A stretch of 64,000 nt of DNA, taken from assembly GCA_002862435.1 (NCBI GenBank), contig PKDC01000008.1:53616-117615 (forward strand), given 5' to 3'. Position numbers and translations under genes: made by a program. Shown here in pieces: positions 20,820-30,185 of this stretch. Position 1 is the first letter of the stretch, and each line of letters opens with the position of its first letter. Below the pieces are notes generated by a model. That model had not been told where the DNA came from. It did not search any database and was given only the letters and a program-made list of their open reading frames with translations. Origin of the DNA: Pseudomonadota bacterium (GTDB lineage: Bacteria > Pseudomonadota > Gammaproteobacteria > UBA5335).

Positions 20820-22874
20820 ATGAACACCGTAACCCAAACTGAAACCCGCGCCATCAACACCGCCGCCGCGCTGGAAGTGGCCGACCCGACCAAGAACCTG
20901 ATCTTGGTGCCGCTGTCGCAGTTGCTGCCGCGCCAGTCCAAGCGCAACGTGCGCAAGAGCCCGCGCACGTCCATTCCAGAATTGGCCGCGAGCATCGCGC
21001 GCGTCGGCCTGCTGCAAAACCTCATCGTCATCCTGGCCGCCGATGGCGAGCACTACGAAGTCGTCGCCGGTGGCCGTAGGCTGGCCGCGTTGAAGCTGCT
21101 GGCCAAGAAAAAGCGCATTGCCAAGGATTGGGAAGTGCCTTGCCTGCTGGTGGCAGATAGCAGCGCCCGCACCGTGAGCCTGACCGAGAACGTGCAGCGC
21201 GAAGCCATGCACCCCGCCGACCAGTTCGAGGCATTCGCCGCGCTAGTAGCCGAAGGCCGCCCCATCGAGGACATTGCCGCCGACTTCAGCGTTTCCCCGC
21301 TGGTGGTGCAACGCCGCCTGAAACTTGCCAACGTCTCGCCGCGCTTGATGGCCGACTACCGCGCCAGTGCCGTCACCCTTGAACAGTTAATGGCCCTTGC
21401 CATCACCGACGACCACGCCGCGCAGGAAGCCGCGTTCTACAGCGCGCCGCAGTGGCAGCGCAGCCCGTCCGCGTTGCGTGAGCACCTAACCGAACGCGAG
21501 ATCGACGCACAGCACCCTCTGGCCCGCTTCGTCGGGATGGACACCTACACCGAAGCAGGCGGCAGTACCCGCCGCGACCTGTTCGCCGAGGATGACAGCG
21601 GTATCTATCTGGACGACGCGGCGCTTTTGGAACGTCTGGTGCGCGAGAAGCTGGCCAGCATCACCGAGGATGTGCGCGCCGAAGGCTGGGCATGGGTGGA
21701 AGCCGTGCCGCACCTGAGCCATGCCGACCGGCAAGCGTTCCAGAACGCCCCCCGCCAGCGGCGCGAACCGAACGCCCGCGAAGCCGGGCGCATCGCCTCG
21801 CTGCAAGACCGCCTCGACAAGACCGATGCCGCGCTGGAAGACGCCTACGAGACTGAGGACGAAGACAAGGCCGACACCCTGCACGAGCAGCGCGAGAAAG
21901 TGGCCGCACAACTGCAAACCGCGCTCGATGCCTTGCAGGACTACGCCCCGGACGTGCGCGTCGTGGCCGGTGCCGTCGTCACCATTGATCGTGTCGGCGA
22001 GGCAGCAATCCATCGCGGGTTGCTGCGTGAAGCCGAGGCCAAGGCGCTGCGCACACTGGAGAAGCTGCGCCAAGGCTTCACCGGAACGGAAGGTGCGAAT
22101 AACGACGAAGGCGAAGACGCCGAGCCGCCCAAGGCCGCGAACCTGTCCGACCGGCTGGCGCAGCGCCTGAGCGCGCACCGTACCGCCGCGCTGCAAATCG
22201 AAGTGGCCCGGCATCCGCAGGTGGCGCTGGCCGCGCTGGTGCATGGCATGGTGCAGCGAGTCTTGCAGGACGGCTATGCGGTGGAACTGCCCATCGGCAT
22301 CAGCGTGCGCCCGCAGAACCGGCTGGACACTTACGCCCTCGACTGGCCGGAATCGTCCGCCGCCGTCGCCTTGCGCGAACTGCAACAGGCATGGGGCGAA
22401 CGACTGTCGGAGGACAGCGCCGAACTGTTCGCCGCGCTGCTCACCATGCCGCAGGACGAGCTGGTGCAACTGCTGGCCGTGTGCGTGGCCGCCAGCGTGG
22501 ACGTGGTGACGCTGCGTGCCGCGCAGGCCGCGCAGGCCGCGCCCGGCGCGGAACTGGCGCAGGCGGTGGGGCTGGACATGGCCGCATGGTGGAAGCCAAC
22601 CGCCGAAGGCTATTTCAACCATGTGTCCAAGTCCGTGATTCTCGAAGCCGTGCAGCAGTTCGCGCCGGCGCATGTCACCCGCCTGTCCAAGCTCAAGAAG
22701 GCCGACATTGCCAGCGAAGCCGAACGGCTGTCGCAGGGCACGGGCTGGATGCCCGCGATGTTCGCGGCCGAGAACAGCACGGCGCAGGAGGCCGCGCCGG
22801 ACACGCAGGAGACAGTGCCGCAGGACGAGGCCACCAACGAAGCGGAAGAAGTGGCCGACACGCTGGCCGCATGA
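20820..22874 (+). CDS. ParB/RepB/Spo0J-family nuclease-like protein
   Basis: 684 residues from the ATG at 20820 (TTTAGGAG upstream). The N-terminus has the ParB/sulfiredoxin-like fold: PRTSIPELAASIARVGLLQN, VVAGGRRLAALK and TENVQREAMHPADQ, then an HTH (IEDIAADFSVSPLVVQRRL). The long C-terminal half is Ala/Arg-rich with a charged coiled coil near residues 345-400. It is longer than a chromosomal ParB and is typical of the ICE/plasmid type. Partition or DNA processing for the ICE is inferred. A strong terminator follows. Confidence 0.87.
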   Translation: MNTVTQTETRAINTAAALEVADPTKNLILVPLSQLLPRQSKRNVRKSPRTSIPELAASIARVGLLQNLIVILAADGEHYEVVAGGRRLAALKLLAKKKRIAKDWEVPCLLVADSSARTVSLTENVQREAMHPADQFEAFAALVAEGRPIEDIAADFSVSPLVVQRRLKLANVSPRLMADYRASAVTLEQLMALAITDDHAAQEAAFYSAPQWQRSPSALREHLTEREIDAQHPLARFVGMDTYTEAGGSTRRDLFAEDDSGIYLDDAALLERLVREKLASITEDVRAEGWAWVEAVPHLSHADRQAFQNAPRQRREPNAREAGRIASLQDRLDKTDAALEDAYETEDEDKADTLHEQREKVAAQLQTALDALQDYAPDVRVVAGAVVTIDRVGEAAIHRGLLREAEAKALRTLEKLRQGFTGTEGANNDEGEDAEPPKAANLSDRLAQRLSAHRTAALQIEVARHPQVALAALVHGMVQRVLQDGYAVELPIGISVRPQNRLDTYALDWPESSAAVALRELQQAWGERLSEDSAELFAALLTMPQDELVQLLAVCVAASVDVVTLRAAQAAQAAPGAELAQAVGLDMAAWWKPTAEGYFNHVSKSVILEAVQQFAPAHVTRLSKLKKADIASEAERLSQGTGWMPAMFAAENSTAQEAAPDTQETVPQDEATNEAEEVADTLAA

Positions 22875-22893
22875 CGTAGCCGCGTGACACATG

Positions 22894-22923
22894 GCCCCGG
22901 CGCAGATCGCGCCGGGGCTTTTT
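22894..22923 (+). terminator. Terminator after parB-like gene (hairpin 1 of 3)
   Basis: GCCCCGGCGC-AGATC-GCGCCGGGGC, perfect 10-bp stem followed by TTTTT. Confidence 0.88.
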
Positions 22924-22934
22924 CCGAACGTCAA

Positions 22935-22968
22935 AAACCGGGCGCGGCAAGTCTGCCGCGCCCGGTTT
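22935..22968. repeat. Perfect 15-bp hairpin (2 of 3)
   Basis: Arms AAACCGGGCGCGGCA and TGCCGCGCCCGGTTT pair perfectly around AGTC, 12 bp after the preceding terminator. It ends in TTT and could be a second bidirectional terminator, or a structural site. Confidence 0.75.
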
Positions 22969-22988
22969 CCAACGGCCAAAGCAAAAAC

Positions 22989-23024
22989 GCCCCGTCGCCG
23001 CCTGATCGAAGGCGGCGACGGGGC
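22989..23024. repeat. Perfect 14-bp hairpin (3 of 3)
   Basis: Arms GCCCCGTCGCCGCC and GGCGGCGACGGGGC pair perfectly around an 8-nt loop; no T run follows, so it is not a standard terminator. Confidence 0.7.
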
Positions 23025-23638
23025 GGCGCACCAGTGCCTGATGCGGTTCGGCAATCAGCGCCCGCTGACGCGGGCACGGTTTTCATGCGCCCGCCACGGT
23101 GGGCGGTGCGCCGGAGCACGCTGCACCTTGCTGCGTCCGGTTGTGCAAAAGCGTGCCGTCCTCGACGCTGGCGGGGGCTGTCCAGGCCATCACGCCGGCC
23201 TGTTCACCGACATGCCCCACGGCCTTGCCATGACGAATCCATGCCACACCTCAAACCGTCCGCCGCAGGATGCAGGGAGCGTTCCCGCCTGCCGTAAGGG
23301 ACAGACCTTGCCAGCGTCAGCGTGCGTGCCGGCAAAGCCTTCATGCGGTGCGCCGAGCCGGCCATCGCTCCATTCGGGTCAGTTCGGCCCGTTGCGTCCT
23401 TGGTTCGTTGTGAATCCTGGCGGGGGCACGGCTGCGCCTCGGGCTTCCTGGCTGCAACCGTCCGGCACAAACAATTTCCCCTGCGCTGCGCGCATTCCTC
23501 GCGCGGCAAATTCTTTGCGCCTCCCGGTCCTCCACGATGTTGCGGCCGCCAGCGGTGCAGCCAGCCCGTCCCCCGCCGACCGGATCACAACAAGGACGCG
23601 ATAGGCGCGACCTTGGCAACCCGAAAGGAGCAAACATC
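23025..23638. other. Non-coding region between parB-like and DUF736 genes
   Basis: About 600 bp of GC-rich sequence in which no frame shows a recognisable protein. It ends in a clear AAAGGAG ribosome-binding site for DUF736. It may hold ICE control or transfer sites; none is identified. Confidence 0.4.
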
Positions 23639-23950
23639 ATGGCCAACATCGGCACCTTCACCGCAAACGACAACGGCTTCACCGGCACCGTCCGTACCCT
23701 GACGCTCAACGTCAAGGTCAAGTTCGTCCCCAACGACAAGGGCAGCGAGAACGCCCCCGACTTCCGCATCCAGGCGGCGGGCGGCTACGACATCGGCGCG
23801 GCCTGGAAGAAAGTCAGCCAGGCCGAGCGGCCCTACCTGTCGGTGACACTGGATGATCCGTCGTTCCCGGCGACCATCTACGCCCGCCTGATCGAAGAAG
23901 AGGACGGCACGCACAACCTGATCTGGTCGCGCAGCAAGCCGGCGGCCTGA
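23639..23950 (+). CDS. DUF736 family protein
   Basis: 103 residues from the ATG at 23639 with AAAGGAG nine bases upstream. [20 protein letters not shown] and the PDFRI and [13 protein letters not shown] segments are typical of DUF736, a small protein frequent on conjugative elements in proteobacteria. Function unknown. A perfect hairpin follows. Confidence 0.9.
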   Translation: MANIGTFTANDNGFTGTVRTLTLNVKVKFVPNDKGSENAPDFRIQAAGGYDIGAAWKKVSQAERPYLSVTLDDPSFPATIYARLIEEEDGTHNLIWSRSKPAA

Positions 23951-23959
23951 TGGCCGCCC

Positions 23960-23987
23960 GGCGCCCCGCCCACCGTGGCGGGGCGCC
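23960..23987 (+). terminator. Hairpin after DUF736 gene
   Basis: GGCGCCCCGCC-N6-GGCGGGGCGCC, perfect 11-bp stem 10 bp after the stop. No T run follows, so terminator use is likely but unproven. Confidence 0.6.
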
Positions 23988-24049
23988 CCCATCGAAAGGC
24001 AACTGGCGACCCTAAGCGATCGCTCAACACTCTCCGTAGTATTGCGAGG

Positions 24050-25720
24050 CTACTGACTGGGGCTGAGAAAAGGCATGGCGTAGCCTAGAAACTCAGAGTG
24101 AGGCGTCCTGTTTTCCTTCCACCTGTAAGGGTTAGATGGTGGGGTGTCTCGGCGATCACTGACGGTCAACATCAACCGTTTCTTGGCCCGGGAAATGCCG
24201 ACAAAAAAAGCACAACGCTCCGCATCTTCCTCTCCCCAAAAGGACTGATTTTCAACGCCGAGGATGACAACCGTATCGAATTCGAGCCCCTTGCTCTTGT
24301 GGATGGTCATGAGGCGTACAGCCTGATCGTCGGAAAAGCGCTCCAGTGCCTTGGGCAAATTGGGTTCCGACTTCAGCAGTTCATCTATGCGGGCCTTGGT
24401 GTCATTGACGATTTGTACGAGTCGCGCTTTTGACTCGTAATCATGGGAAAGCGCAGACAGGGTCTCGGTGCCTACTTTGTTCAGGAAGGCGCGGACAAAA
24501 TCCCACCAGCCCATGGATGGTTCACCCAGCGATGCAACCTGTGCCGCACTTCTCCGCTGCTCGGCAATAAAACGCTGGAAGTCCTGTCGGATGCTGGACT
24601 GTACATCGTCGTCGGCGAAAGGAATGAGCTGCGCCATCAACCGAATCCAGGCTTTGGGTTCACGCTGCCCATAAAGACTGGACAGATAATCGACGATAAG
24701 CCTTGCGGCTGGTTCGACAGAGATATCCTGAATCTGCTGCTCGTTGCGAAAGGGGATGCTCCGCCGTTCCAATGCCTGGATCAGGTGGTCGCCATAGAGG
24801 TCTGGTTGCCGGACGATCAGAACCGCAATTTCCGACAGGGGAAGCTGCTCTTGGTTAATCCACGTGTTGATTGAATCCGCGAGGTACTCGGCCTCTTCCT
24901 GACTGCTAGAAAATCGCCACGCGAAGATCTGGCCTTCCTCACCTGCGAGTTGTTCATCGGGCATGACGGAGGTGGGGTCCATCACCTTGATGATCTCGTT
25001 CTGTACACGCAGCAGGCGAGGCTTCGAGCGGAAGTTGCGATACATGTTGAGTGGTTCAGCAGCAAAGTCCGCTGCGAAGGTTTGGAAAATTCCGTCGAGG
25101 GCACCTGCCCATCCCATGATCTTTTGCTTGGTGTCGCCGACTGCCGTCAGGCGGATAGCCGTACCCTGGAACGCGAGCTTCACCAGCGCGTACTGGTGGT
25201 CAGTGCAATCCTGGAATTCGTCCAAAAAGACATCGCTGTAGGTCTGACGGACGGCGTTGCGGGCCGCAACGGATGTATTGAGGATCTGGATGGCCAAGGG
25301 CACCAGGTCGCTGAATTCAATCTGCCGTCGTGCCACTCTCCGGTCTCCGATCTGGTAGTTGACGTCGAGGGCATCCTGTCCGGTCAGCACCGGACGGAAA
25401 CGGTCGATGATCCGCTTGGCAAAAGCATGGAAGGTGTAGCTGTCGAAACGTGCTGCCAAGTCGGAACCACAACGGCGTTGCACGCGCTCCTTCAGGTTTT
25501 TGCTGGCATCAACCTTGAACGAGATGGCCAGTATCCGTTTCGGGTAGCGACAGGTTCCTGTGCGCAGCAGGAAGTCGGCGCGCTGTGCAAGCATTTCCGT
25601 TTTGCCTGCACCCGGCCCGGCTGTCAGCGCAAGACAGCGCTCTGTCTCCCGTGCGGCACGCAAGGCATTGGGTTCAAGCGTCAGCCCGTCCGCCGGTTGC
25701 CAATCGCCTACGGCGATCAT
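24050..25720 (-). CDS. gajB: UvrD/Rep-like superfamily 1 helicase, GajB of a Gabija system
   Basis: 556 residues. Helicase motifs are visible: Walker A AGPGAGKT (about 34-41), motif II VFLDEFQDCT, motif III VGDTKQKIMGWAGA, motif V RLMTIHKSKGLEFD and motif VI VGISRAKKRL. The size suits GajB. Its start overlaps the stop of the ATPase/TOPRIM gene by 4 bp, and this pairing of OLD-type nuclease with UvrD-like helicase defines Gabija. In Gabija, GajB works with the GajA nuclease in anti-phage defence. It is inserted against the direction of the ICE backbone. Confidence 0.85.
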   Translation of the reverse strand: MIAVGDWQPADGLTLEPNALRAARETERCLALTAGPGAGKTEMLAQRADFLLRTGTCRYPKRILAISFKVDASKNLKERVQRRCGSDLAARFDSYTFHAFAKRIIDRFRPVLTGQDALDVNYQIGDRRVARRQIEFSDLVPLAIQILNTSVAARNAVRQTYSDVFLDEFQDCTDHQYALVKLAFQGTAIRLTAVGDTKQKIMGWAGALDGIFQTFAADFAAEPLNMYRNFRSKPRLLRVQNEIIKVMDPTSVMPDEQLAGEEGQIFAWRFSSSQEEAEYLADSINTWINQEQLPLSEIAVLIVRQPDLYGDHLIQALERRSIPFRNEQQIQDISVEPAARLIVDYLSSLYGQREPKAWIRLMAQLIPFADDDVQSSIRQDFQRFIAEQRRSAAQVASLGEPSMGWWDFVRAFLNKVGTETLSALSHDYESKARLVQIVNDTKARIDELLKSEPNLPKALERFSDDQAVRLMTIHKSKGLEFDTVVILGVENQSFWGEEDAERCAFFVGISRAKKRLMLTVSDRRDTPPSNPYRWKENRTPHSEFLGYAMPFLSPSQ

Positions 25721-27621
25721 TCAGGCAATTCCTCCAGCTTGGCGATCACCGCGTCCGCCAGTCGCGCCAGTGATTCAGGCATGTCGTTGAGAAGCTCTTC
25801 ATCACTTAACTGGGCCAGAGCATCGATATGGGCCGCTGGCTTGCTGCCTAGCTTGAAACGCTTGTGATAGGTCTTGAAAAGTGCGCGCTCAGCGTCATCG
25901 TACTGTTCCGCGTCGAAATGGCTGTCGCCGAGGACGGCTTTGACCGTGGCCTCGCTCGGCGGATTAGACTTGACACCATACTCATCGGGAAACGAGAGCA
26001 ACATCGCGAAGTCGAGGTCCAGCGGATAGGAGAAAAAAACGTCTCGATTCTCCAATTTTTCAAGGTAGTTGAGATAGTTACGAACCTTCTCTTTCGCATC
26101 GTTCCAGGCGGGAATTCCGTGGTCCGGCGGGAGCTTGTTGGCAGGAGCGTATTCGCCTAACTGATCGTTGACGTACTTGATCCGGCCCCAGCCTCCTTGA
26201 TGCCGGGCGACATCCAAATCGAGCAAAGTTAGATAGGGGATTTCGAGGGCCGAGAGCAGGCGCCAGAAGTGATTGACATGGCGACCGCCCAAGGGCGCGA
26301 CGGTCACAGCAGACTCATCGACTGGAATACCTTTGGCACGCAGGATACGGGGCAGAACGATTTCCTCGCTATCACCTTCTCCAAGGATGACCAGCCGGGA
26401 GAAGTAGATTTCAGGATATGCCTGCACGGCTTCGCGGACAAACTTGTGGGCTTCATCGGACCTTTTTGGCAAGCGAATGCGCGTGGTCTTGGTGGTTCGC
26501 TCGCTGGTAAGCCGTAAGTAGCGAATGTGCCTAGGGTCTACTCGCCGCAGCATTGAGGGTGCATGGGTGGCGATCAGGGCTTGGGCATCCTCGTTACCCG
26601 CCATGGTGACCAGAGCATTCACGATTCGTCCCAGATAGTGGGGCGAGAGGCTGTTCTCAGGCTCCTCAAGGGCGACGATCGTGAACACCGGTGGGCGCAG
26701 CTTATCCGGGTCGAAGGTATCGTCGTCACCGGCAAGGACCGCACGCCCGATCGACTGTGCCGAAAGCACCAGTGACAGATAGAGCATGGACTTCTGGCCA
26801 TCACTTAGCCTGGAGAAATCGACCAACTCCTCGTCATGCCCAGGAGAAAATGAGACGGACAGATGTCGCAATAAGGATTCGATCTCGGATGCGACGAAGG
26901 TGATTTTGGGGTCGGCGAAGAAACTGCCTTTGTGCAAGGTGCTCCAGGTTGTCTTCAGGCTCTCGCTCAATGTTGCGATCGATGAATTACCAGCAAGGCT
27001 TTCGCTGATTTTGTCCGTGAAGCCTTTGATTTCTTCTCGCTCGTCCTCCCAGTTTACGGCTCGCAGCATGCGGCCGAGCAGAGCATTGGCGCCGTAAGCG
27101 ATGTGCTCGGCTGGATCTCGTCGCGCGGGTAGGTAGTGGACTTGCACATGGTTGCGTTCCGCTCTCGTAACCTGTGCCGTCGTGAGGGGAGAACCATCGG
27201 CATCGAGGTCCAGTACATGGACCAGGGTTTCCTCTATGTCGCCATTCACGCCCATCGTGGCGTCCAGGCGATACCGGACACGAGGCGGGTCATCGGCGGA
27301 GTCCAACCGCATATGGCCGAAGTGGGGAGCTATCGTCGCGACATCATCGTCATCTTCAAGTTCGGGAAAGATAAAGTCGGCTTCGATCCAGAGCTGCCTT
27401 TCCTCAGGAGCTTCCTCTTCGTCATAGGGAACGTGGAAGTCCGACCGCTGGATGCGCCGTATCGAGGGATCGAAGGCAAACAAGCGACACAACGCCTGAA
27501 GTGCTGCCGTCTTGCCTGAACCGTTCGGGCCGATCAGATAGGTGATGTCGTTAAGGGTCAGTTCGGTGGGCTCTGGCCCAAACGACTGAAAGCTGAACAG
27601 TCGGATACTCTGTAGTTTCAT
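25717..27621 (-). CDS. gajA: OLD-family ATPase/TOPRIM nuclease, GajA of a Gabija system
   Basis: 634 residues. The N-terminal ABC-type ATPase has Walker A GPNGSGKT (31-38), a signature near LSDGQKSMLYLSLVLSA and Walker B VALEEPENSLSPH. The C-terminal TOPRIM domain shows GEGDSEE (E415) and LDLD (D468, D470), the acidic residues for metal-dependent DNA cleavage. GajA nicks specific DNA when nucleotide pools fall during infection. It lies upstream of gajB with a 4-bp overlap. About 108 bp separates it from the XRE gene on the same strand. Confidence 0.87.
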   Translation of the reverse strand: MKLQSIRLFSFQSFGPEPTELTLNDITYLIGPNGSGKTAALQALCRLFAFDPSIRRIQRSDFHVPYDEEEAPEERQLWIEADFIFPELEDDDDVATIAPHFGHMRLDSADDPPRVRYRLDATMGVNGDIEETLVHVLDLDADGSPLTTAQVTRAERNHVQVHYLPARRDPAEHIAYGANALLGRMLRAVNWEDEREEIKGFTDKISESLAGNSSIATLSESLKTTWSTLHKGSFFADPKITFVASEIESLLRHLSVSFSPGHDEELVDFSRLSDGQKSMLYLSLVLSAQSIGRAVLAGDDDTFDPDKLRPPVFTIVALEEPENSLSPHYLGRIVNALVTMAGNEDAQALIATHAPSMLRRVDPRHIRYLRLTSERTTKTTRIRLPKRSDEAHKFVREAVQAYPEIYFSRLVILGEGDSEEIVLPRILRAKGIPVDESAVTVAPLGGRHVNHFWRLLSALEIPYLTLLDLDVARHQGGWGRIKYVNDQLGEYAPANKLPPDHGIPAWNDAKEKVRNYLNYLEKLENRDVFFSYPLDLDFAMLLSFPDEYGVKSNPPSEATVKAVLGDSHFDAEQYDDAERALFKTYHKRFKLGSKPAAHIDALAQLSDEELLNDMPESLARLADAVIAKLEELPE

Positions 27622-27729
27622 GTGAAGCGCTAGTTCCTTTGTTTTGACCTGGCGTTTTCGAATGCGCGCTCACTGAACTACACGCAACCAGCTACGGGCC
27701 ATCGCTCGTTTGTGGCCGACTGTCGTTCC

Positions 27730-28020
27730 TCATAAATCATCGCCGGCAATCTCTTTCAGCTCCTGTCGTATTTGTGCTAGGAGCTGGTCAGCCTGCGTCT
27801 CGCTGTTGCCGGCATAAGCCAGCGTCAGCAGGGTGAGCGGATGCACCTCCATCACCTCGCACAGCTCGGCTAGTTTACTGAGGGTTGGGCTTTTCAGGTC
27901 GCGCTCCAAGGTGCTCAAGTAAGTGCGGCTCGATACATCCGAGAAAGCTTCTTGGCTCAGACCACGGGCCTTCCTGATACGGCGTAGCGCGTCTGGTAAA
28001 GATGGCTTGACCGTTGTCAT
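27730..28020 (-). CDS. XRE-family regulator upstream of Gabija genes
   Basis: 96 residues. An HTH at about 10-62 (RKARGLSQEAFSDVSSRTYLSTLERDLKSPTLS in outline) and a short acidic tail. It is on the same strand as gajA/gajB and is the first gene of the group, so it may control them. Two CTATAG sites with a 9-bp gap lie 43-63 bp upstream of the start. Confidence 0.75.
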   Translation of the reverse strand: MTTVKPSLPDALRRIRKARGLSQEAFSDVSSRTYLSTLERDLKSPTLSKLAELCEVMEVHPLTLLTLAYAGNSETQADQLLAQIRQELKEIAGDDL

Positions 28021-28062
28021 GCTGGACTACCCCTAAAATCCAGAATGACAACCGATTGCGCC

Positions 28063-28083
28063 CTATAGGACTACAATCTATAG
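28063..28083. promoter_or_regulatory. Paired CTATAG sites upstream of the XRE-Gabija genes
   Basis: CTATAG at 28063-28068 and 28078-28083, 15 bp start to start. They are candidate operator half-sites for the XRE protein; the regulator assignment is inferred from position. Confidence 0.4.
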
Positions 28084-28311
28084 TGTTCATTTGGTGTTGC
28101 TCTGCGCATCCGTGCCTCTACGGAAATCCGTATCTGCGACTGGCATCAAATCCATGGAATCGCATCCTAGTCTTTGCTGGCTTCGGTCAATGCGCCTTCG
28201 TGCCTTTGCGCGACTGCGGATGTGTTGGCTTGCGCTTTCGCGCTTGTACGTAGACGCGCAGACGCGCAGACGCGATTCGGCGGTTCCGTGCATCGGAGGG
28301 GAAGCGTGACC

Positions 28312-28659
28312 ATGAACCCGCTTATCACTGACGAGCAACGCGCGCGGCTATTCGCCAACGGCGAGGCGCGTGCTGCCGGCCACGCCACCGATCTGCTGCC
28401 GGTAGTGCGCCTGTTCACCCCGGACGCACACGCCACCTGGCTGCTGGCCTCGCTCGATCCCGCGGATGGCGACACGGCCCACGGCCTGATCGACCTGGGG
28501 ATCGGAATGCCTTCCCTGGGAACGGTAAAGCTGTCCGATCTGGCATCCATCGTTGGGCCACAGAAGCTGCCCGTCGAACGCGATCTGTACTTCGTCGCCA
28601 CGCGCACGCTGTCGGAGTACACGCGCCTGGCGCGCATCAACGGGTCGATCATCGACTGA
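28312..28659 (+). CDS. DUF2958 domain protein
   Basis: 115 residues from the ATG at 28312. MNPLITDEQRARLFANGEAR, DLLPVVRLFTPDAHATWLLA and DGDTAHGLIDLGIGMPSLG, followed by VERDLYF, match DUF2958 proteins found on conjugative elements. Function unknown. The ICE gene series resumes here on the plus strand after the Gabija insertion. Confidence 0.85.
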   Translation: MNPLITDEQRARLFANGEARAAGHATDLLPVVRLFTPDAHATWLLASLDPADGDTAHGLIDLGIGMPSLGTVKLSDLASIVGPQKLPVERDLYFVATRTLSEYTRLARINGSIID

Positions 28660-29014
28660 TCGGCCCCGCTGGCCCGCTGTCGCGGGCAGCACAGCGCCGC
28701 CAAGCGTGGCGCATTGTGTCTATTTCGGTCTTGGCTCAGACCGCCAGCGCATCAATCGGCATTCATGCACCAGCACGGGGCGGGCAAGACCAAAACAGTC
28801 CTGATTTCCGATGCGGCTTGCGGCAACGTGTCCATTGCTGCGCACCGTCATCGTTCGCGCAGCCGTCGCATTCGGACGATGCGTGCAATGCCCTGGAGCC
28901 AATCGGTCTTGACACCACCAGTTTAGTGAGTACCCGTGACGATACGCCGATGACGCCGTAGCTCCCCCTGACGCCCGTGGCGACGAGCCCTGCTGTTCGA
29001 CAGGAGGCCGCGTC
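28660..29014. other. Non-coding spacer before DUF2285 gene
   Basis: 355 bp without a supported gene. A small hairpin (GCCCGC-TGTC-GCGGGC near 28673) may end the DUF2958 message. A TTGACA near 28909 could be a -35 box, but no good -10 is seen. CAGGAGGCC provides the next ribosome-binding site. Confidence 0.4.
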
Positions 29015-29797
29015 ATGGCAGAGTCCGATCACTGGCACCCCGGTGCCGCTTACCTCTACGTCCTGCACCTGGACGGTCCCGCGCTGGCGTGGGAATACCT
29101 GCGCCGCCATCCCGATTACTGGCGCGACTGGTTGCGCCGCCGCCGTCATCCCGAAGCGGCACAGCACTGGGGTCTGCGCCTGCTGGAAGACCCGACCCTG
29201 GATGCGCGCGACGCGCACCCGGCCTGGTTTCCCGACCACGACAGCGTGGTGCAGCTCTATCCCGATGCCGACCCGCCGCCTGATGCCGAACGCTTTGCGT
29301 TCTGGCATCTGCCGGGCCGCAAGCACCTGATCCACGACGGCCGGCGGCTGGTCCTCGCCATCCGCTGGGCAGGCTGCTGCCTGCGCCTGGCCTTCGCGTC
29401 CGACCTGGCGGATGGCATGGCCTACGCCTACGCCATGCGCGGCTCGCCCGATCCTTGTTCGCGTTGTCGCGCGCTGGTGGGCCAGCTGGGCAAACTGGTG
29501 GCGAACGCACCGACAGCATTGGCCGCGCTACGCCCCTCGACGACCGCGCTGTTGGAGCTGCGCACCTTGCAGGCCCTCGACGGCACGCTGGCCGGCGCAT
29601 CCTTGCGCACCGTAGCGGACGTGCTGTTCGGTGCAGCGGCCGTCACTGGAGACTGGCACGCCGATGGCGCACTGCGCGCCCGCGTGCGTCGCCTGGTGCG
29701 GCGGGGCCAGAGCTTGATGCGCGGCGGCTACCGCCGTCTCGCGCAGCTTCATCCGCACAGGCAAGGACGTTCCGCATCCTTCGCAAAACGTCCCTGA
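29015..29797 (+). CDS. DUF6499/DUF2285-type ICE regulator
   Basis: 260 residues. The N-terminus (AAYLYVLHLDGPALAWEYLRR, HPDYWRDWL) resembles the DUF6499 'transcriptional regulator' domain, and the C-terminus (SLRTVADVLFGAAAVTGDWHA, then ALRARVRRLVRRGQSLMRGG) is the DUF2285 HTH-like module. In ICEs this protein precedes an AlpA-like HTH, repA and parA, as here. A role in controlling excision or transfer is inferred. Confidence 0.82.
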   Translation: MAESDHWHPGAAYLYVLHLDGPALAWEYLRRHPDYWRDWLRRRRHPEAAQHWGLRLLEDPTLDARDAHPAWFPDHDSVVQLYPDADPPPDAERFAFWHLPGRKHLIHDGRRLVLAIRWAGCCLRLAFASDLADGMAYAYAMRGSPDPCSRCRALVGQLGKLVANAPTALAALRPSTTALLELRTLQALDGTLAGASLRTVADVLFGAAAVTGDWHADGALRARVRRLVRRGQSLMRGGYRRLAQLHPHRQGRSASFAKRP

Positions 29798-29880
29798 GCA
29801 CAGCGCCTTTCTTTTCCGAGACTGCCTCCATCCGGCCGCGCTGTCGCGGTCGGCGACTCAGACCGATGGAGGTTCACGCT

Positions 29881-30171
29881 ATGAGACCCGCACCGCTGCG
29901 GCCGCAAGCCGCTCCCGCTGTCACGCAGCAACCCGCCCAGCCTTCGCGCTACCTGACCAACGACGAAGCTGCCGACTACCTGCGCCTGTCGCCGCGCACG
30001 CTGGAGAAGCAGCGCGTGATCGGCGGCGGCCCGCGCTTTCGTAAGTTCGGCCGCCGCGTCATGTACGCGGTGGCCGACCTCGACGCCTGGGCGGACGCGC
30101 GCAGCTTCGAGGCCACGTCCGACCCCGAATACGCCGAACGCCACGCCGGTGACTACCGCGATGGCCGCTGA
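29881..30171 (+). CDS. AlpA/excisionase-like HTH protein
   Basis: 96 residues from the ATG at 29881 (GGAGG, 9 bp upstream). YLTNDEAADYLRLSPRTLEK and GPRFRKFGRRVMYAVADLDAW are the MerR-like winged HTH of AlpA/Xis-type proteins (HTH_17). It may act as recombination directionality factor or as activator of the repA-parA operon. It is 14 bp before repA. Confidence 0.88.
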   Translation: MRPAPLRPQAAPAVTQQPAQPSRYLTNDEAADYLRLSPRTLEKQRVIGGGPRFRKFGRRVMYAVADLDAWADARSFEATSDPEYAERHAGDYRDGR

Positions 30172-30185
30172 CAGCCAGCGCGCGG

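Noticed and set aside
21486..23054. 522-codon open frame antisense to the parB-like gene
   Set aside because: Low-complexity Arg/His/Gly product, shadow of a well supported gene, and it reads through the terminator hairpins.
24950..25867. 305-codon plus-strand frame across gajB/gajA
   Set aside because: Shadow of the two genes with clear helicase and TOPRIM motifs on the other strand.
28250..28280. Short tandem AGACGCGC repeats as a CRISPR or iteron array
   Set aside because: Only three 8-bp copies without spacers; ordinary short slippage repeat.
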